The notes under the pieces were generated by a model. The model had not been told where the DNA came from. It did not search any database and worked only from the letters and a program-made list of their open reading frames with translations. A stretch of DNA of 64,000 nt. Origin: Paraclostridium dentum (GTDB lineage Bacteria; Bacillota; Clostridia; Peptostreptococcales; Peptostreptococcaceae). Positions 36,340-44,382 of this stretch are shown one piece after another. The stretch covers positions 1 to 64,000 of the forward strand of contig NZ_WIPK01000001.1 in the NCBI RefSeq assembly GCF_012922555.1. The letters run 5' to 3'. The position numbers were made by a program, and so were the translations under genes. Numbering within the stretch: position 1 is the first letter of the stretch; each line of letters starts with the position of its first letter.

Positions 36340-36366
36340 AAGAAGCACATAGTGCTTCTTTTATTT
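36334..36366. terminator. Bidirectional terminator between helicase-like gene and uppP
   Basis: 15-bp perfect stem AAATAAAAGAAGCAC and complement (36334-36348 and 36352-36366) with an ATA loop. Both stop codons lie within the arms. Confidence 0.93.
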
Positions 36367-37177
36367 ATATTAAAAATGTAAAGTATGCAAATACTATTAT
36401 ACCAAGTACTATTCTATAATAACCAAATGCCTTGAAGTCATGTTTCTTGATATAATCCATTAAGAATTTAATAGCAAATACAGAAACTATAAATGCTGTT
36501 ACAAATCCTGCACCTAATACTAACCACTCAAATCCAGAGAAGGCAGCACCAGTTTTTACAAGTTTAAGTGCACTTGCACCAAACATTGTAGGTATTGCTA
36601 AGAAGAATGAAAACTCAGCAGCTACATATCTAGATGTACCTAATAATGCAGCACCTATAATAGTCGATCCAGATCTTGAAGTACCTGGTATTAAAGCTAA
36701 ACATTGGAATAGTCCTATTCCTAAAGCTAATTTATATGTAAGCTGTGAAAAATCATTAACCTTAGGTTTTTTATTTCTGTTCTCAATTAAGATCATTATA
36801 ACCCCATAAACTATAAGAGTTATTGAAACTGTTGTAGGGTTGAAAAATAATGAGTCTATAGCATCATCAAATAAAACACCTAGTATTCCAGATGGAATTA
36901 CTGCTATAATAACCTTAATCCATAAGTTAATTGTATCCTTTTTCTCTTTTTCTGTTTTAGAAGAATCTAAAGGATTTAATTTTTTAAAATAAAGTGTTAA
37001 AACAGCAAGTATAGAACCTAATTGGATTACAACCATAAATGTGCTTACAAACACCTGCGATAAATCAAATTTAACGAATTGTTCAACTAATATAAGATGA
37101 CCTGTACTACTTACAGGTAGCCACTCAGTTATACCTTGAACTATACCAAGTATAATGGCTTTAAAAATTTCTAACAA
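36365..37177 (-). CDS. uppP: Undecaprenyl-diphosphatase UppP (BacA)
   Basis: Dephosphorylates undecaprenyl pyrophosphate outside the membrane, recycling the lipid carrier for wall synthesis; it confers bacitracin tolerance. The 270-aa protein has about eight hydrophobic segments and the two BacA motifs: GITEWLPVSSTGHL near residue 15-28 and PGTSRSGSTI near 163-172. The start is TTG with GGAGG nine bases upstream. It is the only gene in this neighbourhood on the minus strand and has its own promoter. Confidence 0.97.
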   Translation of the reverse strand: MLEIFKAIILGIVQGITEWLPVSSTGHLILVEQFVKFDLSQVFVSTFMVVIQLGSILAVLTLYFKKLNPLDSSKTEKEKKDTINLWIKVIIAVIPSGILGVLFDDAIDSLFFNPTTVSITLIVYGVIMILIENRNKKPKVNDFSQLTYKLALGIGLFQCLALIPGTSRSGSTIIGAALLGTSRYVAAEFSFFLAIPTMFGASALKLVKTGAAFSGFEWLVLGAGFVTAFIVSVFAIKFLMDYIKKHDFKAFGYYRIVLGIIVFAYFTFLI

Positions 37178-37220
37178 TTTTAACTACCTCCTAATTTAAA
37201 CTAATTTAACCATACGTTAA

Positions 37221-37249
37221 AGTATACCAATATTAATAAATATATTCAA
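37221..37249 (-). promoter_or_regulatory. Promoter of uppP
   Basis: On the minus strand TTGAAT (37249-37244), 17-base spacer, TATACT (37226-37221). Confidence 0.6.
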
Positions 37250-37316
37250 TATTTTAAAAAGGTATTTAAAAATAAGTTAGAAATTTAATAATTATAAAAA
37301 GACAGGGGGACTACAC

Positions 37317-38225
37317 ATGGAAGAAAATGCAATTTTAAATGAATATGAATATGAAATCTTTAAAGGATTTTCAAAAAAGCATAATCCAGCAACTAAGCAT
37401 GACTACTTAAGCAAAGTTATATTATTTAAAGAATACGTAAATAATAAAGACTTAGTAAGTGTAACTAAAGAAGATTGTAGTGGATTTATAGAATTTGTAA
37501 AAGATAACTATGCAAAATCTACATCTGAAAAAATATATAGTTACTTACATAGTTTTTATAATTATATGAAAAATGAAGAGTACATAGAAATTAACCCTTT
37601 TAAGCTAGTTAAAAAACCAAAAGTAAGTAGAATAAAAACTAAGGATGACGTTCTTAGTATTCAAGAAATAAACCAAATTATAGATACGTTGCCTAGATTA
37701 AATATGAGAGATAGATTAATAATGGTATTTCTTATAACGACTGGATGCTTACTAAATGAATTAGTAAATTTAAAGTGGAAAGACTTGATGGTTGATGAAA
37801 ACAACAATGCATACGTAAGGTTAGGAAAAGGTAGAAAGGAAAGGGTTGTAAAATTACATCCACATTGTTTTTCTAAAATAGAAGAATATAGAATATACCA
37901 AGGACTGCCGTCGTGTATAATGCCAACAGAAGACTTTGTATTTACTAGCCAACAAAGAAATTCTATAACAGATAGAAATGTAAGGATAATTGTGAAAAAA
38001 GCCTTGGATATGGCAGGACTTAGCAATTATTCAGCAAAAGATTTTAGACATTCATTTGCAGCTATAAGTTTAAGGCTTGGAGCTGGAGAAGAAGAAGTGA
38101 AAAATCAACTTGGTTGGAGTGATAAATATTATGCAATAAGATATAAATATGTGCTTAACTTTGTAGATAGTGAGAGTATTGATTATATTATATCAAGTGA
38201 TAAAATGAACATAAATAAAAAATAA
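37317..38225 (+). CDS. Tyrosine recombinase (Xer-like) with a degenerate catalytic set
   Basis: A 302-aa protein with an N-terminal SAM-like core-binding domain (about 10-100) and a tyrosine-recombinase catalytic domain (110-295). Retained residues: beta-hairpin Lys K171 in GKGRKERVVKL, Arg II and His in DFRHSFA (R244, H245), a Trp at the His/Trp position (W267 in LGW) and Tyr Y276. Unusual: the first catalytic Arg, normally in GLRxSEL, is replaced by Leu145 in GCLLNEL, and the His of HxLRH is Lys241. It may be inactive, or bind DNA without cleavage. There is no att site, excisionase or cargo, so it is not an obvious mobile element. GACAGGGGG upstream of the ATG. Confidence 0.85.
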   Translation: MEENAILNEYEYEIFKGFSKKHNPATKHDYLSKVILFKEYVNNKDLVSVTKEDCSGFIEFVKDNYAKSTSEKIYSYLHSFYNYMKNEEYIEINPFKLVKKPKVSRIKTKDDVLSIQEINQIIDTLPRLNMRDRLIMVFLITTGCLLNELVNLKWKDLMVDENNNAYVRLGKGRKERVVKLHPHCFSKIEEYRIYQGLPSCIMPTEDFVFTSQQRNSITDRNVRIIVKKALDMAGLSNYSAKDFRHSFAAISLRLGAGEEEVKNQLGWSDKYYAIRYKYVLNFVDSESIDYIISSDKMNINKK

Positions 38226-38229
38226 CTTG

Positions 38230-38243
38230 TTATTGTTCGTTTA
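38230..38243 (-). promoter_or_regulatory. Possible PurR box upstream of purB
   Basis: On the minus strand it reads TAAACGAACAATAA, close to the Firmicute Pur box (ACGAACATTA type). A second half-site is not seen, so support is modest. Confidence 0.35.
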
Positions 38244-38302
38244 ATTATATATAATTAAAATTATAATAATAATATAAAGACACAAGGAAGGTGCTAAATA
38301 GA

Positions 38303-39745
38303 ATGGAAAATAAATATAGTACATATGCAAATCCATTAATAGATAGATATTGCAGTAAAGATATGAGTTATATATTTTCTCCACAATGCAAATTTTCTAC
38401 ATGGAGAAAACTTTGGGTTGCATTAGCTGAATCAGAAAAAGAGTTAGGGCTTAATATAACAGATGAACAAATAAATGAATTAAAAGCTAATATCAACAAT
38501 ATAAATTTTGATGAAGCTAGAAAAATAGAAAAAGAAGTAAGACATGATGTTATGAGTCATGTAAAAGCTTATGGATTACAATGTGATAGTGCTAAAGGAA
38601 TAATACATTTAGGAGCAACTAGTGCATATGTTGGAGACAACACGGATGTAATTCAAATGAATGAAGCATTAAAACTTATAAGAATAAAATTAGTAAACTT
38701 AATAAATAATTTAAAAGAGTTTGCTTTAGAGAATAAAGATATACCAACTTTAGGATTTACTCATTTCCAAGCAGCTCAACTTACAACAGTAGGAAAAAGA
38801 GCATGCCTTTGGGCTCAAGATTTAGTAATAGATTTAGAAGATTTAAACTTTAGAATAGAAAATATGAAGCTTAGAGGTGTAAAAGGAACAACTGGAACAC
38901 AGGCTAGTTTCTTAAGTCTATTTGAAGGTGATGATGAAAAAGTAAAAGAATTAGATAAACTTGTATGTGAGAAGATGGGTTATAAAGCATCATATGCAGT
39001 AAGTGGACAAACATATACTAGAAAATTAGACTACCAAGTTATATCTATTTTATCAGGAATAGCTCAAAGTATGCATAAGATGACTAACGATATAAGACTT
39101 TTACAAAGTTTAAAAGAGTTAGAAGAACCATTTGAAAAAAATCAAATTGGATCATCTGCAATGGCGTATAAAAGAAATCCTATGAGAAGTGAAAGAATAG
39201 CTTCATTATCTAAGTTTGTTATAGGGGAATCTTTAAGTCCTGCATTAGTGCAAGCTACTCAATGGTTAGAAAGAAGTTTAGATGACTCTGCAAATAAAAG
39301 ATTAGCTATACCTCAAGCTTTTATGGCAGTAGATGCTATACTTGAAATAGGTATAAATGTAACTAATGGACTTGTTGTTTATGAAAACATAATAAACAAA
39401 CATATAAATGAAGAACTACCTTTTATGGCTACAGAGACTATTCTTATGGAAGCTGTAAAAAGAGGTGGAGATAGACAAGAGCTACATGAAGTTATAAGAG
39501 AATATTCAATGCAAGCTGCAAAGAGAGTTAAACAAGAAGGAAAAGATAATAACTTATTAGAGCTAATTCTTATAGATTGCGATACATTTAAGATGTCAAA
39601 AGAAGAAATTCTATCAATAATGGATCCTAAAAACTTTGTAGGAAGAGCTCCAAAACAAGTTGTTGAGTTTGTTGAGGATGTAATAAATCCTGCTATAAGT
39701 GAGTATAAAGATTCTATAGGAATGAAAATAGATTTAAATGTATAA
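38303..39745 (+). CDS. purB: Adenylosuccinate lyase
   Basis: Catalyses two purine steps: SAICAR to AICAR and adenylosuccinate to AMP, with release of fumarate. The 480-aa form is the longer clostridial type. The fumarase/aspartase superfamily signature is visible as [15 protein letters not shown] near residue 293; [14 protein letters not shown] near 103 and [17 protein letters not shown] near 152 complete the three conserved regions. ATG 38303 is chosen because AAGGAAGG runs into the in-frame GTG at 38291. Standing alone outside a pur operon is common for purB in clostridia. Confidence 0.95.
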   Translation: MENKYSTYANPLIDRYCSKDMSYIFSPQCKFSTWRKLWVALAESEKELGLNITDEQINELKANINNINFDEARKIEKEVRHDVMSHVKAYGLQCDSAKGIIHLGATSAYVGDNTDVIQMNEALKLIRIKLVNLINNLKEFALENKDIPTLGFTHFQAAQLTTVGKRACLWAQDLVIDLEDLNFRIENMKLRGVKGTTGTQASFLSLFEGDDEKVKELDKLVCEKMGYKASYAVSGQTYTRKLDYQVISILSGIAQSMHKMTNDIRLLQSLKELEEPFEKNQIGSSAMAYKRNPMRSERIASLSKFVIGESLSPALVQATQWLERSLDDSANKRLAIPQAFMAVDAILEIGINVTNGLVVYENIINKHINEELPFMATETILMEAVKRGGDRQELHEVIREYSMQAAKRVKQEGKDNNLLELILIDCDTFKMSKEEILSIMDPKNFVGRAPKQVVEFVEDVINPAISEYKDSIGMKIDLNV

Positions 39746-39774
39746 AAAATAGAGGTTTTTAACCTCTATTTTTT
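39744..39774 (+). terminator. Terminator of purB
   Basis: AAAAAATAGAGGTT / AACCTCTATTTTTT (39744-39757 and 39761-39774) with a TTT loop. Confidence 0.94.
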
Positions 39775-40105
39775 GTGGATTTTAAAATTAAATTTTAAAA
39801 TTTCACTTACAAATTATAAAGGAAAAATTTGATATATATATATGTAAATATTTAAAAATATAGCGGAAATACTAAATAGTATTAAAAATAAAAAATAGGC
39901 ATTAATATAAGGTAAAATGTAGGTTTTTGTTAAATTAAGTTAATAAAATCTGAAAATTCAATTAAACTTAAAAAGTATTGGAAAGTTTGTAGAATTATGA
40001 TATTATATGTAAAGCGGAAAAGGTTAAACATTTAAATAGATAGAAATCTAATGAAATGACCTTTGATGTAAACAGTATTATTATACTTCATGAGGAGGAA
40101 AACAA
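39775..40105 (+). promoter_or_regulatory. Long control region of the amino acid permease: promoter, possible CodY box, leader
   Basis: No gene. A promoter is read at TTGGAA (39978-39983), 17-base spacer, TATTAT (40001-40006). About 20 bases upstream, TAAAATCTGAAAATT (39944-39958) matches the right half of the CodY box (AATTTTCWGAAAATT) exactly, with mismatches on the left. The leader of about 90 bases has a loose pairing of AAAGGT near 40020 with ACCTTT near 40060. AT-rich upstream part with two copies of ATTTTAAAAT around 39779. Confidence 0.45.
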
Positions 40106-41647
40106 ATGGCAGGAAATACTAACAATGCTAAAAAATTAACATTAGTACCCCTAGTACTTATGATATTCACATCTGTATTCGGGTTCGCTAACATGCCGAG
40201 AGCGTTTTTCCTAATGGGATACGCAGCAATACCTTGGTATTTATTAAGTGCAATTTTATTCTTTATACCGTATGCATTTATGATGGCTGAATACGGATCT
40301 GCATTCAAAAAAGAATCAGGTGGTATGTATTCATGGATGGAAAAATCTGTAGGACCTAAATATGCATTCGTAGGAACATTTATGTGGTATGCATCTTATA
40401 TTGTATGGATGGTAAACGTTGCATCAACTTTATGGGTTCCATTATCAAACGCAATATTTGGATATGATGCTACAGCTAGCTGGTCTTTATTTGGATTAAC
40501 TTCAGTTCAAACACTAGGAATACTAGGAGCATTATGGATAATATTAGTTACTTATGTATCAACTAAAGGTATAGAGAAGATAACTAAGGTTACTTCTGTA
40601 GGTGGTACAGCAGTTGCATTATTAAATATAGTTTTACTAGTAGGTGGGGTTTTAGTCGTAATAATGAATAAAGGACAATTTGAAGAGCCTGTAACAAACG
40701 TAGTTAAAGCGTTTACAACTTCTCCAAACCCAGCTTATCAAACACCATTAACTGTATTATCATTCTTAACATTTGCAATATTTGCATTTGGAGGATTAGA
40801 AGTTTTAGGTGGATTAGTTGACCAAACTGAAAATGCTGAAAAAACATTCCCTAAAGGACTTACTTTAGCAGCTATAGTAATATCTGTAGGATATACAATA
40901 GGTATATTTGCTTGTGGTATGTTCACTAACTGGAGTGAAGTATTATCAGGACAAAATGTAAACATGGCTAACGTTGCTTATGTATTAATGCAAAACTTAG
41001 GATACCAATTAGGTATGGCATTTGGAGCTAGTCAATCAGTAGCATTAACTATGGGTGCTTGGGTTGCTAGATTCGTTGGATTATCAATGTTCTTAGCATT
41101 ATCGGGAGCATTCTTCACATTAACTTATTCTCCATTAAAGACTCTTATAGAAGGAGCACCAAAGCAAGTATGGCCTGGTAAATTAGGAGAAATAAAAGAT
41201 GGAATGCCTATAAATGCTATGAAAGTTCAAGCTATAATAGTTGTAGCTATGATACTTTTAGTATCATTTGGTGGTAAGAGTGCAAGTGAGTTCTTCGCTT
41301 TACTAGTACTTATGACTAACGTTGCAATGACAATACCTTACTTATTCTTATCAAGTGCATTCCCTGCATTTAAGAAAAAGCAATTAGAAGGTAAAGTTGA
41401 CAAAGCATTCGTAGTTTATAAGAGTGTTGGAATGGCAACAACTTTCGCTGTAATAATAGGTATATTAGTTGGATTTGCTAACGTATTCACTATAATAGAA
41501 CCAACATTATCTTCTCCAGCAGGATTAAGCAAAACATTAACTATGATAGCTGGACCAGTACTATTCGGAGTTATAGGATTCTTCTTATATAGTAGATATG
41601 AAAAGAAACATGTAAAGAATAGTGACAATAATAGAAAAGCAAGCTAA
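40106..41647 (+). CDS. APC family amino acid permease, YjeM-like
   Basis: A 513-aa integral membrane transporter with about 12-14 segments. The N-terminal segment FTSVFGFANMPRAFFLMGYAAIPWY and the FAIFAFGGLEVLGGLVDQTENAEKTFP region are typical of the YjeM branch of glutamate:GABA-antiporter-like APC transporters. The substrate is unproven, but the neighbouring alanine symporter and aspartate 4-decarboxylase suggest amino acid exchange. GAGGAGG precedes the ATG. Codon use is biased to frequent codons, suggesting high expression. Confidence 0.88.
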   Translation: MAGNTNNAKKLTLVPLVLMIFTSVFGFANMPRAFFLMGYAAIPWYLLSAILFFIPYAFMMAEYGSAFKKESGGMYSWMEKSVGPKYAFVGTFMWYASYIVWMVNVASTLWVPLSNAIFGYDATASWSLFGLTSVQTLGILGALWIILVTYVSTKGIEKITKVTSVGGTAVALLNIVLLVGGVLVVIMNKGQFEEPVTNVVKAFTTSPNPAYQTPLTVLSFLTFAIFAFGGLEVLGGLVDQTENAEKTFPKGLTLAAIVISVGYTIGIFACGMFTNWSEVLSGQNVNMANVAYVLMQNLGYQLGMAFGASQSVALTMGAWVARFVGLSMFLALSGAFFTLTYSPLKTLIEGAPKQVWPGKLGEIKDGMPINAMKVQAIIVVAMILLVSFGGKSASEFFALLVLMTNVAMTIPYLFLSSAFPAFKKKQLEGKVDKAFVVYKSVGMATTFAVIIGILVGFANVFTIIEPTLSSPAGLSKTLTMIAGPVLFGVIGFFLYSRYEKKHVKNSDNNRKAS

Positions 41648-41669
41648 TATTTTAGCTATATTATAGAGA

Positions 41670-41703
41670 AATACACCTACTATTAAATTAGTAGGTGTAT
41701 TTA
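41670..41703 (+). terminator. Terminator of the permease gene
   Basis: AATACACCTACTA / TAGTAGGTGTATT (41670-41682 and 41689-41701); the T-tract is short (TTTATTT). Confidence 0.8.
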
Positions 41704-41761
41704 TTTATATATAAAAATATACTTATTTTGACAAATGAGTATATTTTTATATATAAATAAA
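41700..41761. repeat. 24-bp perfect inverted repeat with a -35-like sequence in its loop
   Basis: Positions 41700-41723 and 41738-41761 are perfect reverse complements, with a 14-base loop (TATTTTGACAAATG). TTGACA lies in the loop (41728-41733) and TATAAA in the right arm (41752-41757, spacer 18). Such a structure could be a promoter buried in a cruciform, an operator, or a relic of a small palindromic element. Confidence 0.7.
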
Positions 41762-41830
41762 CAAATATTTAGTATACTATAATAGTACTAAAGCTAATTA
41801 AAGATACAAAAGACATGGGAGGTACAAGTA

Positions 41831-42757
41831 TTGTTCAAGAAATTATTAAATTTTATAAAAGTTACTAAAGAAGAAAAAACATCTACAGAAGAAGTTGAAA
41901 TTAAAGATAAAGTAGAAGAAGAAAACACTACTGATTTTGATGTACAAACTATATATGAAATCAAAGATGTAGAGATAAATTTGAATAGTAAAGAATTAGA
42001 AAATAATATAATTGAAGATGTAATTGAAATGAAAAATGAAAAAGTTGAGGACATACAACTAGAGGATCAAGTTGTTGTAAAAAAACAAATAAACTGTGAA
42101 GATAATATAAATATAACTAAAGAAGAAAATGTTACAGTAGAAATTCCAGAAGAAGAAAAACAATATGTAAAATTAATAAAAATACAAAGAGAAAAAAAAA
42201 TAAAAGCTATAGATGTTTACACAAATGATGAGATCATATTTGAAAGTTATAAAGATTGTAGTAAATCATTAGGTGTTCCAATGCAATATATAAAAGAAAA
42301 TCTAGAATATGGATATACTGACTTTTTTGGAGAAGCTGTAAACTTTTTAAGTAAAAAGCTTAAATTAGATGTAAGTAATAAATCTATGGGCGATAAAAAT
42401 ATAGTTGAAATATTTAATTTTTTACATAATGAATTATGGAACCCTGATATGGATGAAGAAAAAAGAGAAGAAATTCTATGTAGCGAAAAAATAGATCCAG
42501 TGCATATGCACTATAAATTTGAAATAATGGATGATGAATATGATGATTACTATAAGAAGTATGGTAAAATAATTCGTCGTGGTGGTAAGAAAAAAATTGA
42601 ACTTGTAGATAAAAAAAATGAAGTCATAGACGTATTTAAATCATTAGATGATTGTGCCGATTTTTTTGGTAAGAACAAAAGTGAAATAACCGAACGATTA
42701 AAGTGTGGTGAATGTAAAATTGGTAGATACCAAATAAGGTACAGCCTGAGACGATAG
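41831..42757 (+). CDS. Unknown protein with two NUMOD1/IENR-like DNA-binding modules and an acidic N-terminus
   Basis: A 308-aa protein starting at TTG after GGGAGGT. Residues 1-120 are Glu/Lys-rich and low-complexity (coiled or disordered). Near 122-162 (IKAIDVYTNDEIIFESY, then a 'KDCSKSLGV' turn) and again near 254-305 (IELVDKKNEVIDVFKSLDDCADFFG) it shows the pattern beta-strand, 'F.S..da....g', helix-turn-helix, that is typical of NUMOD1/IENR1 modules of homing endonucleases and phage proteins. I see no GIY-YIG, HNH or LAGLIDADG nuclease motif. Between the modules is a helical charged region. Inferred role: sequence-specific DNA binding, perhaps a domesticated homing-type binder. Family call tentative; gene itself secure. 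Confidence 0.72.
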   Translation: MFKKLLNFIKVTKEEKTSTEEVEIKDKVEEENTTDFDVQTIYEIKDVEINLNSKELENNIIEDVIEMKNEKVEDIQLEDQVVVKKQINCEDNINITKEENVTVEIPEEEKQYVKLIKIQREKKIKAIDVYTNDEIIFESYKDCSKSLGVPMQYIKENLEYGYTDFFGEAVNFLSKKLKLDVSNKSMGDKNIVEIFNFLHNELWNPDMDEEKREEILCSEKIDPVHMHYKFEIMDDEYDDYYKKYGKIIRRGGKKKIELVDKKNEVIDVFKSLDDCADFFGKNKSEITERLKCGECKIGRYQIRYSLRR

Positions 42758-42862
42758 TTAATTAATAAACTATATAAAATGAAAGAAAAAATGGAAACAA
42801 ATTCATAAGTCTGAATATATTCTATTAAGAAATTAAAAATTTCTAAAAATATAGGAGGGCTT

Positions 42863-44332
42863 ATGGAAAGTATAATAAATTCCATCAATAACATTTTATG
42901 GAGTAATGCACTTATTGCATTATGCTTAGGAACAGGATTATATTTCTCGTTAAGAACAAGATTCTTACAGGTTAGACACTTAAATGAGATGGTAATACTT
43001 TTGGCAAAAGGCGAAAAATCGGATAAAGGTATATCATCATTTCAAGCGCTTTGCACATCATTGGCAGGAAGGATAGGTACTGGTAATATAGCAGGCGTTG
43101 CTACAGCTATTGCTATGGGAGGTCCAGGAGCTTTATTTTGGATGTGGGCTATTGCATTTCTAGGAGCTGGGTCAGCTTTTGTTGAATCTACATTAGCTCA
43201 GATTTACAAAGAAGAAGACAATGGTGAGTATAGAGGAGGACCTGCATACTACATTGAAAAAGGTATGGGAGTTAAATGGTATGCTATATTATTTGCAGTA
43301 GCAACGTTAATTGCTATGGGAATTTTTCTTCCAGGAGTACAATCAAATTCAATTTCAGCGGGAATAGAAAATGCATTTGGAATAAGTAAGTCTATATCTG
43401 GATTAGGAATTATAATACTGCTTGGATTAATTATATTTGGTGGAATAAAAAGAATTAGCTCTTCAGCAGAACTTATTGTACCATTTATGGGGTTAGCATA
43501 TATATTAATGTCACTGGTTATTATAGCTGTAAATATTGAAAAATTGCCAGAAGTTATAACTTTAATATTTAAATCAGCATTTGGAGCAGAACAGGCATTT
43601 GCAGGTATTTTAGGTTCTACTATAGCTTGGGGAGTAAAACGTGGGGTATACTCTAATGAAGCTGGGCAAGGTACAGGTCCACAAGCAGCTGCAGCTGCAG
43701 AAGTATCTCATCCTGCTAAACAAGGGTTTGTTCAAGCATTTTCTGTATATGTAGATACATTATTTGTTTGTTCAGCTACTGGATTTATGTTATTAATGAC
43801 AGGTAAATATAATGTATATAATGCAAGCAATCAATTTATTGTTCAAAATTTACCTGGGGTTGAAGTTGGGCCTGCCTTTACACAAAGTGCAGTAGATACA
43901 TTGATACCTGGATTTGGATCGGCATTTGTTGCTGTAGCTCTTTTCTTCTTTGCATTTACAACACTTATGGCATATTACTATATTTCAGAAGTTAACTTAG
44001 CTTATTTAGCAAAGAGAATATTAAACAATAATGAAAAAACTAAAAAGGTATTAATAAATATATTAAAAGTAGTTATACTAGCATCAACATATTATGGATG
44101 TGTTAAAACATCTACATTAGCTTGGACTTTAGGTGATATAGGTGTAGGTGTTATGGCTTGGATAAATATAATAGCTATATTAATAATTGCAAAACCAGCA
44201 CTTATAGCACTAAAAGATTATGAAGAGCAAAAGAAACTGGGAATACCTAGAGAAAAAATTGACTTTAACCCAATTAAACTTGGAATAAAAAATGCAACTT
44301 TCTGGGAGCAAAGAGTAAATAATAAAAAATAA
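42863..44332 (+). CDS. Sodium:alanine symporter, AGCS family
   Basis: A 489-aa integral membrane transporter with about eleven segments. AGCS hallmarks: FSLRTRFLQVRH near residue 30, TSLAGRIGTGNIAGVATAIAMGGPGALFW starting near 70, then YRGGPAYYIEKGMG and the GVYSNEAGQGTGPQAAAAA region near 265. It co-transports alanine or glycine with Na+. It lies tail-to-tail with aspartate 4-decarboxylase, which makes alanine, so export or uptake of the product is a reasonable link. GGAGGGC precedes the ATG. Confidence 0.95.
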   Translation: MESIINSINNILWSNALIALCLGTGLYFSLRTRFLQVRHLNEMVILLAKGEKSDKGISSFQALCTSLAGRIGTGNIAGVATAIAMGGPGALFWMWAIAFLGAGSAFVESTLAQIYKEEDNGEYRGGPAYYIEKGMGVKWYAILFAVATLIAMGIFLPGVQSNSISAGIENAFGISKSISGLGIIILLGLIIFGGIKRISSSAELIVPFMGLAYILMSLVIIAVNIEKLPEVITLIFKSAFGAEQAFAGILGSTIAWGVKRGVYSNEAGQGTGPQAAAAAEVSHPAKQGFVQAFSVYVDTLFVCSATGFMLLMTGKYNVYNASNQFIVQNLPGVEVGPAFTQSAVDTLIPGFGSAFVAVALFFFAFTTLMAYYYISEVNLAYLAKRILNNNEKTKKVLINILKVVILASTYYGCVKTSTLAWTLGDIGVGVMAWINIIAILIIAKPALIALKDYEEQKKLGIPREKIDFNPIKLGIKNATFWEQRVNNKK

Positions 44333-44339
44333 GCAAAAT

Positions 44340-44378
44340 AATAAAAATAGCTTCTAAATTTTAGAAGCTATTTTTATT
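44340..44378. terminator. Bidirectional terminator, AGCS gene / aspartate decarboxylase gene
   Basis: AATAAAAATAGCTTCTAA-type stem (arms 44340-44357 and 44361-44378, complementary throughout) with a three-base ATT loop. Confidence 0.93.
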
Positions 44379-44382
44379 ATTG

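Noticed and set aside
37317..38225. The recombinase as the integrase of a prophage or integrative element
   Set aside because: No attachment repeats, excisionase, cargo genes or adjacent tRNA; neighbours are uppP and purB, ordinary chromosomal genes.
39775..40105. A known riboswitch in the permease leader
   Set aside because: No conserved riboswitch core could be recognised; only a weak pairing and a possible CodY box.
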